Assembly (NCBI GenBank): GCA_945876035.1 | Contig: CAMCMU010000011.1 | Location: forward strand, 40,562-104,561 | Direction: 5' to 3' | DNA: 64,000 nt | DNA from: Schlesneria paludicola DSM 18645 | GTDB lineage: Bacteria; Planctomycetota; Planctomycetia; Planctomycetales; Planctomycetaceae | Shown here: piece by piece, positions 1 to 10,644 of the stretch | Position numbering within the stretch: the stretch's first letter is position 1 | How the letters are laid out: each line of letters begins with the position of its first letter | Made by a program: the position numbers and the translations under genes | The notes under the pieces: generated by a model | What the model was told of the DNA's origin: nothing | The model's database searches: none | Seen by the model: only the letters and a program-made list of their open reading frames with translations

Positions 1-68
1 AACGTCGAAGCAGCCTTTCCACGTTGCTCGGTATGTTGAATTGAATCTGGATTTGTTGAATTGATAAC

Positions 69-86
69 CCAGCCCTTTCTGGCTGG
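69..86. other. Small perfect hairpin
   Basis: Six-base arms CCAGCC and GGCTGG flank a 6-nt loop, just before a longer GC-rich hairpin. It is probably part of the 3' untranslated region of a gene left of the window. No function can be assigned. Confidence 0.3.
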
Positions 87-93
87 AGTGCTA

Positions 94-136
94 CAACGAA
101 CACGGCCCTCGGACTCGTCCGGGGGCCGTTGTTATT
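94..136 (+). terminator. Probable intrinsic terminator of an upstream gene
   Basis: A GC-rich inverted repeat (ACGGCCC pairing with GGGCCGT, extended by flanking AAC/GTT) is followed by GTTATTT. It lies about 100 nt before the asnS start and would end transcription of a gene beyond the left edge. The T-tail is short, so a structured leader is an alternative. Confidence 0.4.
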
Positions 137-234
137 TGCATGTTTCGCCAAAAATTTGGAAACTCTCTTCTGCTGTTAAACATCTGAAGAGGTGCACGGG
201 CGGAATCGGCCCTTATCGTTGGACACCATTCATT

Positions 235-1626
235 ATGCCTCGAACAAAAGTTGCCCAAATTCTCCGAGAGACACTTTCCGGAACGGAGGTCGATGTCCGA
301 GGCTGGGTCCGCACGAAACGTGAGTCCAAGCAAAACTTTGCGTTTTTGGAAGTCAACGACGGCAGTTGCCTGGCGAACATTCAGGTCGTGGTCGATGCCA
401 ACGTTCCCGACTATGCCATTCTGATTAAGCAAATTTCCACCGGCGCAAGTGTGGCCATCATCGGTGAGGTGAAAGAGTCACTCGGGAAAGGGCAGCGTGT
501 CGAAATTCACGCACGCCAGTTGACCGTTCTCGGAACGTCCGATGCTCTGACATATCCGCTCCAGAAGAAGGGACACTCACTGGAATTTCTTCGCGAGAAG
601 GCTCATCTGCGTCCTCGCACAAACACATTCGGTGCCATGGCTCGCGTTCGAAATTCTTTGTGCGCGACGATTCACGATTTCTTTCAGACTCGTGGGTTTC
701 TTTATGTTCAGACGCCGATCATCACCACTAGCGACTGTGAGGGCGCCGGGCAGGTCTTTCAGGTGACGACACTCGACCTCGCCAAACTCCAACAGTTCAA
801 AGGACCGATCGATTACAGTCGCGATTTTTTCGGGAAGAAGGCGGGACTCACTGTCAGCGGCCAACTCGAAGGAGAGATCTACGCCACGGCTCTCGGGGAC
901 GTCTACACCTTTGGTCCGACGTTTCGTGCGGAGAACTCGAACACCACACGACACCTCGCCGAATTCTGGATGGTCGAGCCAGAGATGCCGTTCTATGTTC
1001 TTGAAGAAAACATGGATCTCGCCGAATCTTTTGTACGCTCGATCGTCAAAGGCGTGATGGATCGCTGTCAGGCCGATCTCGAATTCTTTAACGAGCGGTT
1101 CGAGCCAACTTTGTTGGCATCACTTCAGAACATCGTGGAAAACGAATTCATCCGTCTCACGTATACCGAGGCAATCGAGATCCTCGAAAAATCGGGGCAC
1201 TCGTTCGAGTATCCCATATCATGGGGAAATGACATGCACTCGGAACACGAACGCTATTTGACCGAGCAGCATTTCAAGCAGCCGGTGATTTTGACGGACT
1301 ACCCTCGGGAGATTAAATCGTTCTACATGCGTTGCAACGAGGACGGCAAAACAGTCAGGGCGATGGATGTTCTCGTGCCTCGTATCGGTGAGATCATCGG
1401 CGGCAGCCAACGCGAGGAGCGGCATGACGCTCTGATCGACCGCATGAAAGAATGTCATCTCGATCCCGAAGACTACTGGTGGTATCTCGAACTTCGCCAG
1501 TACGGAACTGTTCCGCACAGCGGTTTTGGACTCGGACTCGAACGAACCGTGCAACTCGTGACCGGAATGACAAACATTCGTGACTGCATTCCGTTTCCAC
1601 GAACTCCGAAGAGTGCCGAGTTTTAA
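235..1626 (+). CDS. asnS: Asparagine--tRNA ligase
   Basis: Cytoplasmic class II aminoacyl-tRNA synthetase that charges tRNA-Asn with asparagine using ATP. The frame is open from base 61, but the ATG at 235 starts the conserved region ([10 protein letters not shown] then an OB-fold anticodon-binding domain, about residues 15-110) and gives 463 aa, the usual AsnRS length. The catalytic domain shows the motif 2 region [21 protein letters not shown] and a C-terminal motif 3 GFGLGLER, followed by the typical ending [12 protein letters not shown]. The residues after the OB fold favour AsnRS over the closely related AspRS. It is monocistronic, with a hairpin upstream and a tRNA gene 84 nt downstream. 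Nothing unusual is seen. Confidence 0.97.
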   Translation: MPRTKVAQILRETLSGTEVDVRGWVRTKRESKQNFAFLEVNDGSCLANIQVVVDANVPDYAILIKQISTGASVAIIGEVKESLGKGQRVEIHARQLTVLGTSDALTYPLQKKGHSLEFLREKAHLRPRTNTFGAMARVRNSLCATIHDFFQTRGFLYVQTPIITTSDCEGAGQVFQVTTLDLAKLQQFKGPIDYSRDFFGKKAGLTVSGQLEGEIYATALGDVYTFGPTFRAENSNTTRHLAEFWMVEPEMPFYVLEENMDLAESFVRSIVKGVMDRCQADLEFFNERFEPTLLASLQNIVENEFIRLTYTEAIEILEKSGHSFEYPISWGNDMHSEHERYLTEQHFKQPVILTDYPREIKSFYMRCNEDGKTVRAMDVLVPRIGEIIGGSQREERHDALIDRMKECHLDPEDYWWYLELRQYGTVPHSGFGLGLERTVQLVTGMTNIRDCIPFPRTPKSAEF

Positions 1627-1710
1627 TTGCGGAGAATTCACAAACCGGCTCACTTCCCTTATTGATTTGAACCGATACAATACCGTTCGCCCAGAAATGG
1701 GGTACTCCGA

Positions 1711-1784
<74 letters not shown>

Positions 1785-1794
1785 CTGATGACTC

Positions 1795-1837
1795 AAAACA
1801 CGAACAGCCGCTCCGATGGAGCGGCTGTTCGTGTTTT
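1795..1837 (+). terminator. Strong intrinsic terminator after tRNA-fMet
   Basis: A perfect 20-bp inverted repeat (arms 1795-1814 and 1818-1837) with a GAT loop starts 10 nt after the tRNA. The arms end in AAAA and TTTT, so it can work in both directions. The stem is unusually long for a three-base loop. Confidence 0.9.
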
Positions 1838-2213
1838 CGCTTTCATTCTCGTACTGCAACCGGTTGAGACGCAAGCACACGTTGTCGTATTGATCCATCT
1901 GGCTCTACGAAACACTCACAACGGCGATCCCTTCCGCGGATTTTGCGAGACACTTGGCCCCTATCCTGCATGAGGCATGCCCATGTCGACGGTTTGCAGG
2001 GGGCTGAAAACTTGTTCCATTCCAGTTGACGAAACCTCAATTTCTGTCAGGTCACTCCGCGTACGGCTGTCAACCGTGCGTTCCGTCACTGGACGTGAAC
2101 TTCGATCCCGTGGTTGAAGAGCGTTGGCATCACATCGCTCACAAGAACCCGATTATCAGGGGCGGTCTCAATCAACGCGATGAACTCCCTCGCGATCCAT
2201 GATGCACAAACAA
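1838..2213. other. Intergenic stretch without a recognisable gene
   Basis: About 375 nt between the tRNA terminator and the end of the cyclophilin gene. Short open frames exist on both strands but none has a ribosome site or a recognisable protein. Confidence 0.6.
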
Positions 2214-2786
2214 TTACAGTTCGCCGCAATCTTCAACGACAACTTTGGCCTTAGTTTTTCCACTTTCCGATCCCGCAGCTTCGATCTTCTTCACCACATC
2301 CATTCCCTTCACCACCGATCCAAACACAACGTGTTTGCCGTCAAGATGAGGTGTCTTCGCAGTACAAAGAAAGAACTGAGATCCATTCGTGTTGCGGCCT
2401 GAGTTGGCCATGCTCAGCACACCAGGTCCGGTGTGTTTGAGTTGGAAATTTTCGTCCTTAAACTTCTCACCGTAGATCGACTTGCCGCCGGTTCCGTTGT
2501 GATTCGTGAAGTCTCCTCCCTGACACATGAAGCCTGGAATCACGCGATGGAAGCTGGATCCTTTGTAGCCGAATCCTTTCTCACCGGTACACAGGACTCG
2601 AAAGTTCTCTGCCGTCTCGGGGACGACATCCGCACGCAGTTCGATCTCGATCCGGCCAACCGGCTTGCCGCCGATGCTGATGTCTAGGAAACATTTGGGG
2701 TTTTCTTTTTTGGCCGCGCCAAACACAGATGTTCCCAAAGCCACTGCGGCCAAGGTCGATGAAATGACTTCTCTTCGCTTGAGCAT
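2214..2786 (-). CDS. Exported cyclophilin-type peptidyl-prolyl cis-trans isomerase
   Basis: Catalyses cis-trans isomerisation of Xaa-Pro bonds to help proteins fold. From the ATG at 2786 (preceded by AGGTGGT) the product is 190 aa. Residues 1-24 form a basic N-region (MLKRREV) and a hydrophobic stretch ending near VFGAA, so it is probably exported. The cyclophilin domain follows: [15 protein letters not shown] holds the catalytic Arg, and [15 protein letters not shown] and [10 protein letters not shown] form the proline pocket. The strong match to the eukaryote-like subfamily ([21 protein letters not shown] ending) is typical of planctomycete cyclophilins. An upstream in-frame start at 2849 would add 21 residues without a ribosome site and was rejected. 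Confidence 0.93.
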   Translation of the reverse strand: MLKRREVISSTLAAVALGTSVFGAAKKENPKCFLDISIGGKPVGRIEIELRADVVPETAENFRVLCTGEKGFGYKGSSFHRVIPGFMCQGGDFTNHNGTGGKSIYGEKFKDENFQLKHTGPGVLSMANSGRNTNGSQFFLCTAKTPHLDGKHVVFGSVVKGMDVVKKIEAAGSESGKTKAKVVVEDCGEL

Positions 2787-3131
2787 AAGACCACCTCTAT
2801 AATTCGATAAAACTGAGCCATTCGCGACATTCGCGAATGGAACTGCCAAAACATCTTTCGCGGCGTTGCATAGTCAATCACACTTGCGTCTCTCCCCGTG
2901 TCGAATCGCATCACGAGATCATTTCACCTCATCACAAGACCACTTTTCACCTGTCGATTCGATTTGGTCGGAAGACCAGATCGAATCGACCAATAGAGCC
3001 GTGTCACACAGGGTCATGATTCGCTGGGTAGCGTTGTAAACGAAGTTTTCCTTCGCCGATAGCCTCAGACGGCGGCCTAATACGAAGGGCTGCCCTTGCT
3101 TCGTTCGTCGAGATGCGTCAAACATGAAGGC
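2787..3131. other. Divergent intergenic region, cyclophilin / helicase
   Basis: 345 nt between two divergently transcribed genes, so both promoters should lie here. It holds an imperfect inverted repeat TTCGATTTGGTCGGAAGAC / GACCAGATCGAA around 2958-2990. No gene is seen. Confidence 0.5.
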
Positions 3132-4805
3132 ATGAAACCGATAGACATTCTAAAGCAGTCCTTTGGCTTTTCCTCATTTCGTGGCTCTCAAGAGGCGATC
3201 ATCCACCGAGTGCTGTCCGGACGGCACGTGCTGGTGATCATGCCCACGGGAGCTGGAAAGTCTTTGTGCTATCAGATTCCCGCCTTAATGCCGCTGGCGG
3301 ACGATGAGAATCTCCAAAAAGAAGGGGTGCCGCAGCACGAGTCACTGACGCTCGTGATGTCCCCTTTGATTGCCTTGATGAAGGATCAGGTTGATGCCTT
3401 GCGACGGCGTGGAATTGATGCGACGTTCATCAATTCATCGCTCTCACGCGGGGAGCGAGAGCGACGTTACGACTCTTTGGCGAAGGGGCGTTACCGGCTG
3501 CTGTACGTCACACCCGAACGATTTCGCAAGCCCGAGTTCTTAAAGGTCATCACGCACCGCGCCGTGCGATTGCTAGCGGTCGATGAGGCACACTGTATCA
3601 GTGAATGGGGACACGACTTTCGACCAGATTATACTCGATTGCAGGAGTTTCGAGCGTTGCTTGGCAATCCGACAACAATCGCATTGACGGCCACAGCCAC
3701 ACCCGAAGTGCAGGCAGACATCGTGAGCCAACTCGGACTGACCCCAAACGAAATCGAATTATTTCACGAAGGGATCGATCGGCCCAATCTGACTCTCTCT
3801 GTTGAAGAAGTCTGGGGTGATGAGGAAAAGATCCGGCAGATTGAGACGATTCGCGCGCGACATACATTGCAAGAGACTACGCCTGAACACCGGCCGAAAG
3901 ACCAGCTGTCCAGCACCGTTGACGAGAACCCTCCACTTGCAGAGCCTGTCCTCAGTGGACCGCTGATTCCAGAAGGCTCCTCACACGGAGCGATGATGGC
4001 AACCGTGAAGACGTTCCGAAACCCGACTCCAACACAACCGACTCCCGGTAGCAAGCGGCTGGGGGGTAGTGGGATTGTTTACTTCACCTTGATTCGAACT
4101 CTCGAACGGTTTAGCGAGCGGTTAAGGCACCGCAACATTCCGCACGTCAACTATCACGGCGACCTCGAACGCCGGCAACGGAGACGAATTCAGAATGAGT
4201 TCATGCAGGGCCGTTGTCCGCTTGTCCTCGCGACACCAGCGTTTGGCATGGGGATCGACAAAGAAGACATTCGGTTTGTGGTCCATGCCGAAATTCCCGG
4301 TTCAATGGAGGCGTGGTATCAAGAGATCGGACGAGCCGGACGAGATGGTTGGCCATCCGATTGCGTATTACTCTACGAAGAGTCCGATTTGACGACGCAG
4401 ATGGAATTCATCCGCTGGTCCAATCCCGACCGCTTATTTTATGAGCGTGTGTACGATCTTCTCGTCCACGATGCGGAACAGGTGGCAGCGTTCGGCTTGG
4501 AATGGATGAGGGAAAAGTTGCACGCCCGGCAGAAGCACGATCGGCGTCTCGAAACGGCACTGGCGATGCTCGAGCGTTATGGTGCAATTGAAGGAACGTG
4601 GGAGCCGATGCGACTGGAAGTGACTGGGCCCCTGCCGCGTGAGTTGCTCGATCAGGAACGATTGGCGGTGAAACTACGCCGAGATCAACAGAAGTTGCTG
4701 ACGCTCGTACAACTCATTCGCCATCTGGGGGACCGAAAAGAGTTCATTCACCATTACTTTGGAATTGTCTCGAACAATTCCAACTTGGCAACGGCTCAGG
4801 GATGA
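3132..4805 (+). CDS. RecQ-family ATP-dependent DNA helicase lacking the zinc/RQC tail
   Basis: Superfamily 2, 3'-5' DNA helicase of the RecQ family, used in recombination and fork repair. From the ATG at 3132 (GAAGG before it) it is 557 aa. Visible motifs are I (MPTGAGKSLCYQ, Lys43), II (VDEAHCISEWGHDFRP), III (ALTATAT) and, in the second RecA lobe, HGDL, FGMGIDKEDIRFVVH and QEIGRAGRDG. A poorly conserved Pro/Thr-rich linker of roughly 80 residues separates the lobes. The protein ends just after EFIHHYFGIVS; the cysteines that bind zinc in canonical RecQ (in the CRR...YFGE...CGxCD region) are absent, as are the winged-helix RQC and HRDC domains. It is either a natural short RecQ or a truncated allele; two open frames downstream (to about 5090) contain no missing cysteine motif. 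Confidence 0.88.
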   Translation: MKPIDILKQSFGFSSFRGSQEAIIHRVLSGRHVLVIMPTGAGKSLCYQIPALMPLADDENLQKEGVPQHESLTLVMSPLIALMKDQVDALRRRGIDATFINSSLSRGERERRYDSLAKGRYRLLYVTPERFRKPEFLKVITHRAVRLLAVDEAHCISEWGHDFRPDYTRLQEFRALLGNPTTIALTATATPEVQADIVSQLGLTPNEIELFHEGIDRPNLTLSVEEVWGDEEKIRQIETIRARHTLQETTPEHRPKDQLSSTVDENPPLAEPVLSGPLIPEGSSHGAMMATVKTFRNPTPTQPTPGSKRLGGSGIVYFTLIRTLERFSERLRHRNIPHVNYHGDLERRQRRRIQNEFMQGRCPLVLATPAFGMGIDKEDIRFVVHAEIPGSMEAWYQEIGRAGRDGWPSDCVLLYEESDLTTQMEFIRWSNPDRLFYERVYDLLVHDAEQVAAFGLEWMREKLHARQKHDRRLETALAMLERYGAIEGTWEPMRLEVTGPLPRELLDQERLAVKLRRDQQKLLTLVQLIRHLGDRKEFIHHYFGIVSNNSNLATAQG

Positions 4806-5039
4806 GGATGCTGGTGACACAGAAAATATTGGAATTTGGCCGCGGAGTGACACTCATCTTAAGTCACGGCTTGGGACACCGATTTCAAAAAACGTGTCCA
4901 AGAAACTCGGACTTATCCTCGTTTGGCGCGACGGACATCGGTCGTTTGACTCAAGTCCAATTGCAGTGTCAAACGGAGGGCCGTTCACGGGGGATTCAAG
5001 TGGCGAGGCGCGCTCACTACTATCTGGCAGATCGACTGA

Positions 5040-6059
5040 CTACTTTCTGCCGTATTGCTGCTCATAGTAGGAGCGATACTCGCCGGACCTAATGCTCCCA
5101 ACCCAAGACTGATTCGCAAGATACCAATCAACCGTCTGCTTCAGGCCTTGGCGGAAGAGAACTTTGGGTTCCCACTCGAGTTCGCGTTTGGCCTTTGTCG
5201 CGTCGATCGCGTAGCGGTGGTCGTGGCCCGGTCGGTCAGCGACGTATTTGATGAGCGACCTCGGTTTGCCCAGAGCCTCCAGCAGCGCGTAGGTCAGGTC
5301 AAGGTTCGTCAGTTCGCAATTGCCACCAAAGTTGTAGACCTCGCCCGCGCGGCCTCGTCGCAGCGCGGCGTCGATACCTCGACAGTGATCGAGCACGTGA
5401 ATCCAGTCGCGGACGTTGAGGCCCGTTCCGTAAACCGGCAGTGGTTGGTTCTGCAAGGCATTTGAAATGAACAGCGGGATCAGTTTCTCGGGGAACTGGT
5501 AGGGGCCGTAATTGTTCGAGCAGCGTGTCGTCACGGCCGGAAATCCGAACGTGTGGAAGTAGGCTCGTACGAGGAGGTCGGCCGCCGTTTTGGAGGCCGA
5601 GTACGGGCTGTTGGGAGCGAGTGGAGTCTCCTCCGTGAACATGCCGTCGTCGCCGAGTGAACCGTAGACCTCGTCTGTCGAGACCTGCACATAACGCGGT
5701 ACGCCATGCAGGCGGCAGCAGTCAAGCAGCACCTGCGTTCCGACAATGTTGGTCTGCACGAACGGACCGGAATCGAGGATGCTCCGATCGACATGGCTTT
5801 CCGCCGCAAAGTTCACGACGGCGTCGATTCCCCCCGGCTGAAGCAGCGATGTGAGGAACTTGCGGTCGCAGATGTCGCCGTGAGCAAACGCATACCGCGA
5901 GTCCCCCGCTAGGTCGGCGAGGTTCTTAGGGTTGCCCGCATACGTCAGTTTGTCGATATTAAGGATCGACAGTTCGGGATACGTGGCCAGTTCGTGTCGA
6001 ATGAAGTTTGACCCAATGAAACCACAACCGCCGGTGACAAGGATGTGTCGCATGGTCAT
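5040..6059 (-). CDS. rfbB: dTDP-glucose 4,6-dehydratase
   Basis: Converts dTDP-D-glucose to dTDP-4-keto-6-deoxyglucose, the second step of dTDP-rhamnose and other deoxysugar synthesis, in the cytoplasm. The 339-aa extended short-chain dehydrogenase shows the NAD motif GGCGFIGSN, the catalytic STDEVYG region, YSASKTAAD (YxxxK), and [17 protein letters not shown], which is diagnostic for RmlB/RfbB. Its ATG overlaps the gyrA stop as ATGA, with a second ATG 6 nt later, so it is likely translated by coupling to gyrA. The other rml genes are not in the window, which makes this an unusual partner for gyrase. Confidence 0.95.
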   Translation of the reverse strand: MTMRHILVTGGCGFIGSNFIRHELATYPELSILNIDKLTYAGNPKNLADLAGDSRYAFAHGDICDRKFLTSLLQPGGIDAVVNFAAESHVDRSILDSGPFVQTNIVGTQVLLDCCRLHGVPRYVQVSTDEVYGSLGDDGMFTEETPLAPNSPYSASKTAADLLVRAYFHTFGFPAVTTRCSNNYGPYQFPEKLIPLFISNALQNQPLPVYGTGLNVRDWIHVLDHCRGIDAALRRGRAGEVYNFGGNCELTNLDLTYALLEALGKPRSLIKYVADRPGHDHRYAIDATKAKRELEWEPKVLFRQGLKQTVDWYLANQSWVGSIRSGEYRSYYEQQYGRK

Positions 6060-8848
6060 GCCTCAGCTTGTGGCGGTGCCGCTGCAGGTGTCTCGGCTAC
6101 GAGGTCGCTGGGGATACGGGCCATGCTGACCAGTTTGTCGCCTTCATCCATGCGGATGATCCGGACACCTTGCGTGTTGCGGCCGATCTCACTGATGTCG
6201 CCCGCACGGATCCGTTGAATTTTGCCGACCGCCGTGACCATCAGGACGTCATCGTGTTCCGCGACGGAGAGGATTTTCACGACTTGGCCGTTGCGTTCCG
6301 TGGTCTTGATGTCCTTGAGGCCCTTACCACCACGACGCTGGCGGCGGTAGCCCTTGGCGGACGCGGTCGCTTCTTCGCCGCCTTCCACCTCGGAGGTATC
6401 TCCTTCCGAGGTCTCTAGCTCGTTCATATCGGCATCCGTTTCATCGGCTTCGTCCGTGAATCCGTCATCGGAGAGCGGGACACCCGTCGCCAGTGCTTCT
6501 TCCCCTTCGACGATCCCAGTCCCGACAGGCGTTCGCTTGCCGAAACCTTTCTCGCAAACGGTCAGCAAGGTCATCGAGGGATCGGCCAGGACCATGCCGA
6601 CCACGGTCGAACCCTTGCCGAGTTTGATTCCCTTCACGCCACTCGTGTTGCGACCCATGCTGCGCGCGTCGGATTCAGCAAAGCGGATCGCCATCCCTCC
6701 CGAAGTTGCAAGCAACACGTTGTCGCCGGGTGAGACCAACATCGCTTCAATGAGAGCATCCCCTTCTCGCAGATTGATGGCGATGATGCCCCCCTTCTGC
6801 GGACGTTTATAGGCCGACAGCGGCGACTTTTTGATGAGACCATTCTTGGTGGCCATGATCAAAAATCGAGTCTCGTCGAATTCACGCACAGCAACGCAGG
6901 CACTGATACGGTCTCCCTCGGGAAGTTGGAGCAGGTTAATCAGTGCCCTACCCTTACTGGTCCGGCTTTGCATGGGGAGGTTGTAGACTTTTTCCCACAA
7001 CACTTTCCCCTTGTCCGTAAAGAACAACAGCCACGAATGCGTACTCGAGACGAATAAATGTTCGACCGCATCCTCGTCATCAGCCTTGGTACCGGTGATT
7101 CCCTTGCCACCGCGATTTTGAGCCTGATAGGTATTGAGAGGGAGTCGTTTGATGTAGCCTCGCTGCGACAGTGTGACGACCATCGGCTCTTCGGCGATGA
7201 GGGCTTCCAGATCGTAGTCGCCCAGTTCTTCACCGCTGATTTCGGTCCGACGCTTGCTTCCATACTTGTCCTTGATGGCCAGCATATCATCGCGAACGAC
7301 GGCTCGAATATTGGCCTCATCTGACAAGAGATAAAGGTGGCCCTTAATATCCGACAGCAATTTGCCGTGTTCGTCCCGCAGCTTCTCACGCTCGAGATTG
7401 GCCAGAGAACCAAGTTGCATCGAGACAATCGCCTCAGACTGATTCGCCGACAGGGAGTAGTTCTCCTTGGTGCCGCATTCCTCTTGGAACATCAGGAAGG
7501 CGTCATCGCCGACGGCTCTGGCGATCAGCGGCCCCGGAACTTGAATCAGTTGCAGCCGCTCTTTGGCCTCTGCTCGGCTGGGCGAGTTGCGGATGGTTGA
7601 GATCACCTGATCGAGATCGATTTGCGCAATCAGCAGACCTTCGACCGTATGCTTGCGTTTGCGAGCTTCGCCCAGCAAAAATTCGGTCCGCCGTCGAATC
7701 ACGGTGACGCGGTGGCGGATGAACTCGGCCAGCATTTCCTTCAGCGTCAGCAACTTTGGTCGATTGCCGACCAACGCCAGAAGAATCACGCTGACTGTCG
7801 ATTGCAGCGGAGAGAATTGGAACAACTGATTGAGAACCGTTTCCTTGTCGGCATCCCGTTTGAGGACGACGTGCAGACACGCCTGCCAAGAGGGGAGCGT
7901 ACGGTCGGTCAGATCGGTGACGCGGCTGATCCCCTTAATCCGCTCGTCCTTGATGAGCTGTTCGATCTTTTCACGAATGCGGTCTCGCGTTTCTTGATGC
8001 GGAATCTCGGTGATTTCGATGATGTCCGTGTTCTTCTCGGTGATGAACCGCGTTCTGGCTCGTAGCGTCAGGGTGGACCGACCGGTGAGATAGGCCTGCC
8101 GAATGCCCAGCCGCCCACAAATCACGCCGCCGGTGGGGAAGTCGGGGCCGGGCAGCACTTCCAGCAAATCGTCGAGAGTACTCTCAGGGTCATCGATCAG
8201 CCGAATGATTGCGTCACACGATTCGCTGAGATTATGTGGTGGGATGCTCGTCGCCATGCCGACCGCGATCCCGGTCGAACCGTTGACGATCAGATTGGGG
8301 AACCGAGACGGCAGGACCACCGGTTCGCGGTTGCGTTGATCGTAGGTCAACGTGTAATCGACAGTCTCTCGCTTGAGGTCGTCGAGCATTTCGGACGCGA
8401 CCGCCGACAGACGTGCTTCGGTGTATCGCATCGCGGCGGGAGGCATCCCGGCCAGCGAGCCGAAGTTCCCCTGCTTGTCGATCAAGACCTCACGAACGTT
8501 CCAGTTCTGAGCCAGTCGGACGAGGGTCGGATAAATCGAACCATCGCCGTGCGGGTGATAATTTCCGCTCGTATCACCGCAAATCTTGGCACATTTGACT
8601 CGACCGGAATTCGGACCCAGATTCAGATCGTTCATCGCGACTAAAATGCGTCGCTGCGAAGGCTTCAGTCCGTCACGCACGTCTGGCAGCGCGCGGCTGA
8701 TAATCACCGACATTGCGTAAGTCACATAACTTGTCTGCATCTCATCCTGAATGGCGATGTCCACAACTCGGCCACCGGAGTGAGCGACACCGTCGGGGGA
8801 ATTAACAGGGAGATTCGGGTCGTTTGAGGTTCCGTCACCAGTAGACAA
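6056..8848 (-). CDS. gyrA: DNA gyrase subunit A
   Basis: Breakage-reunion subunit of type IIA topoisomerase, 930 aa. The winged-helix region carries the catalytic Tyr142 in [10 protein letters not shown], with QGNFGS before it. At the quinolone-resistance positions the helix reads [10 protein letters not shown] (98-107): E. coli Ser83 corresponds to Gly103 and Asp87 to Pro107. The C-terminal beta-pinwheel begins with a GyrA-box QNRGGKG, which supports gyrase over topoisomerase IV. A second box-like QRRGGKG occurs in a late blade, after an acidic insert rich in Glu/Asp/Thr. The ending is Ala/Pro-rich. Planctomycetes often carry two GyrA/ParC paralogues, so the exact paralogue is inferred. The gene is followed directly by rfbB. 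Confidence 0.93.
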   Translation of the reverse strand: MSTGDGTSNDPNLPVNSPDGVAHSGGRVVDIAIQDEMQTSYVTYAMSVIISRALPDVRDGLKPSQRRILVAMNDLNLGPNSGRVKCAKICGDTSGNYHPHGDGSIYPTLVRLAQNWNVREVLIDKQGNFGSLAGMPPAAMRYTEARLSAVASEMLDDLKRETVDYTLTYDQRNREPVVLPSRFPNLIVNGSTGIAVGMATSIPPHNLSESCDAIIRLIDDPESTLDDLLEVLPGPDFPTGGVICGRLGIRQAYLTGRSTLTLRARTRFITEKNTDIIEITEIPHQETRDRIREKIEQLIKDERIKGISRVTDLTDRTLPSWQACLHVVLKRDADKETVLNQLFQFSPLQSTVSVILLALVGNRPKLLTLKEMLAEFIRHRVTVIRRRTEFLLGEARKRKHTVEGLLIAQIDLDQVISTIRNSPSRAEAKERLQLIQVPGPLIARAVGDDAFLMFQEECGTKENYSLSANQSEAIVSMQLGSLANLEREKLRDEHGKLLSDIKGHLYLLSDEANIRAVVRDDMLAIKDKYGSKRRTEISGEELGDYDLEALIAEEPMVVTLSQRGYIKRLPLNTYQAQNRGGKGITGTKADDEDAVEHLFVSSTHSWLLFFTDKGKVLWEKVYNLPMQSRTSKGRALINLLQLPEGDRISACVAVREFDETRFLIMATKNGLIKKSPLSAYKRPQKGGIIAINLREGDALIEAMLVSPGDNVLLATSGGMAIRFAESDARSMGRNTSGVKGIKLGKGSTVVGMVLADPSMTLLTVCEKGFGKRTPVGTGIVEGEEALATGVPLSDDGFTDEADETDADMNELETSEGDTSEVEGGEEATASAKGYRRQRRGGKGLKDIKTTERNGQVVKILSVAEHDDVLMVTAVGKIQRIRAGDISEIGRNTQGVRIIRMDEGDKLVSMARIPSDLVAETPAAAPPQAEA

Positions 8849-9269
8849 GCGAAAACTCCTTCCGTCGGAAAGCGGGGTTCGAATCGATTTCTTGACTCGT
8901 CAACTCGATCGGGCAATGCCCGCTTCAGAGCGGCCCTATCGGCCTGTCAGGACCGCTGAATAGCAAACCTTTGCAGAGTTGGAACTCTACTCCAAACGAG
9001 ACCAATTCTCAACGGACTCAGGACACCGCAAACACCTCACAAGCCACAGTCTTTTCAGTTACTTTCAGCAGAGCCTCTCTCGGACGAATATCGGCAGGTC
9101 GAGGCATCGAATTTCCTGTCTGGTATCGAAGTCGTCGACTGAGCGGCGCGACGATGCGGGTCTTGATTTAGCAATCCGGCAATGACGATGACAGCGGTCC
9201 CTCATCTGTGTATCTTTCACCATACTGCGTTTGGTCGCATACCGATCTGTGCTGTGACGAGAAGACTTC
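8849..9269. other. Divergent intergenic region gyrA / DUF1501
   Basis: 421 nt separating divergent genes. It contains short GC-rich inverted segments near 8920-8960 but no convincing gene or RNA. Confidence 0.5.
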
Positions 9270-10604
9270 ATGCTGACTCTTCGAGGTTCTCCAATTCAGT
9301 GTTGTGACGGACTGTCTCGACGCAGTTTCCTGCAGATTGGATCATTGGCAGTCGGAGGCCTGTCACTGCACGACGTGATCCGTGCGGAACAGAGTCAGGG
9401 ACCGACCAACCGGTCCTCGAAGTCGGTCATCATGGTTTATCTGTCGGGCGGGCTAGCCCATCAAGACACGTTCGACCTCAAGCCGGATGCTCCTCGGGAA
9501 ATTCGAGGTGAGTTCACGGGCATCGACTCCAGCCTGCCCGGCTATCAAGTCAGTGAACTATTGCCACAAACCGCACACTGCATCCACCGATTGGCAGTGG
9601 TCAGATCCCTCGTCGGGCTGCAAGACGAACACAGCAGCTTTCAAAATCTGACGGGTTACCCGATGACCCTCAGCAACCGTGAAGGGAAGCCGAACTTTGG
9701 TTCGATTGTTTCCCACAAGTTTGGTCAGCAAGATTCCTCACTCCCCGCGTTTGTCGATCTGTTTCCGACAATGAAATATCAACCCTACAATAGCCCGACG
9801 TCAGGGATAGTCGGTCAGGCACATCGTGCGGTCCAAGCGGACGGCGAAGATCTGGCTAGCATGCAATTACGATTTGTCGAACCTTGGCAACTGGATGGCC
9901 GACGCCGATTGCTGGACTGCATGAACCACTTTCGTCGTGAGGTCGATGCCAGCCCGGTCCGCGACATGGACTCCAGTTACTCTAAGGCCTTTGATGTGCT
10001 GACATCTAGTCGTCTGGTGGAGGCTCTGGACGTCACGAGAGAGGATCCTCAAATCCGTAAACGCTTCGGAGTGGGCTCTTCGAAACATATCAATGACGGA
10101 GCGCCTCTGTGGAACGATCAGCTCCTCGCGGCACGACGGCTTGTCGAAGCGGGGGTCAGATGTGTCACGGTCGCCTACGGGTTTTGGGATTTTCACAGCC
10201 ACAACTTTAGTAACCTGCGGGAGTATCTGCCGCTGTTCGATACGGGCATCGCCGCGTTGGTCAATGACATCTATGATCGCGGCTTGGAACACGACGTCAC
10301 GGTCTGCGTCTGGGGCGAGTTCGGCCGGACACCAAAAATCAACAACGATGCCGGACGCGATCACTGGGCACGCGTCGGCCACGCCCTCCTGTGGGGCGGC
10401 GGCCTCAACGTCGGACAGGTTCTCGGAGCAACCGACAAACTGGGAGGTGAGGTCTTAGAGCGACCGATTCATTACCAACAGGTTCTGGCGACGCTGTATC
10501 ACACGCTCGGCCTCGAAGAAGATCTCTCGGTCAACGATATGACGGGTCGACGCATGCCCGTGCTCGCGCCCGGCATCCGGCCGATTGCCGAGTTGATTTC
10601 GTAA
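9270..10604 (+). CDS. DUF1501 domain protein with twin-arginine-like leader
   Basis: 444 aa, sulfatase/alkaline-phosphatase-like fold family that is greatly expanded in planctomycetes; its substrate is not established. The N-terminus has SRRSFLQIG followed by a hydrophobic run and an Ala cut site near IRAE, as in Tat-exported proteins. Family signatures are VIMVYLSGGLAHQDTFDLKP, LPQTAHCIHRLAVVRS, DFHSHNF, WGEFGRTPKI and AGRDHWARVGHALLWGGG. DUF1501 genes usually follow a DUF1549/DUF1553 cytochrome-like partner, but none is next to this copy. It converges on the molybdopterin oxidoreductase gene with only 40 nt between the stops. Confidence 0.9.
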   Translation: MLTLRGSPIQCCDGLSRRSFLQIGSLAVGGLSLHDVIRAEQSQGPTNRSSKSVIMVYLSGGLAHQDTFDLKPDAPREIRGEFTGIDSSLPGYQVSELLPQTAHCIHRLAVVRSLVGLQDEHSSFQNLTGYPMTLSNREGKPNFGSIVSHKFGQQDSSLPAFVDLFPTMKYQPYNSPTSGIVGQAHRAVQADGEDLASMQLRFVEPWQLDGRRRLLDCMNHFRREVDASPVRDMDSSYSKAFDVLTSSRLVEALDVTREDPQIRKRFGVGSSKHINDGAPLWNDQLLAARRLVEAGVRCVTVAYGFWDFHSHNFSNLREYLPLFDTGIAALVNDIYDRGLEHDVTVCVWGEFGRTPKINNDAGRDHWARVGHALLWGGGLNVGQVLGATDKLGGEVLERPIHYQQVLATLYHTLGLEEDLSVNDMTGRRMPVLAPGIRPIAELIS

Positions 10605-10644
10605 AAACCCGCCCAAGAGCAACTCCATCGGCGGATTCGTTGCC

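Noticed and set aside
1640..1700. Sigma70 promoter for tRNA-fMet (TACAAT near 1674)
   Set aside because: A -10-like hexamer is present but no acceptable -35 at the right distance.
4759..5092. Two plus-strand frames that might be a lost RecQ C-terminus
   Set aside because: Neither contains the zinc cysteines or a winged helix, so they do not restore the RecQ tail.
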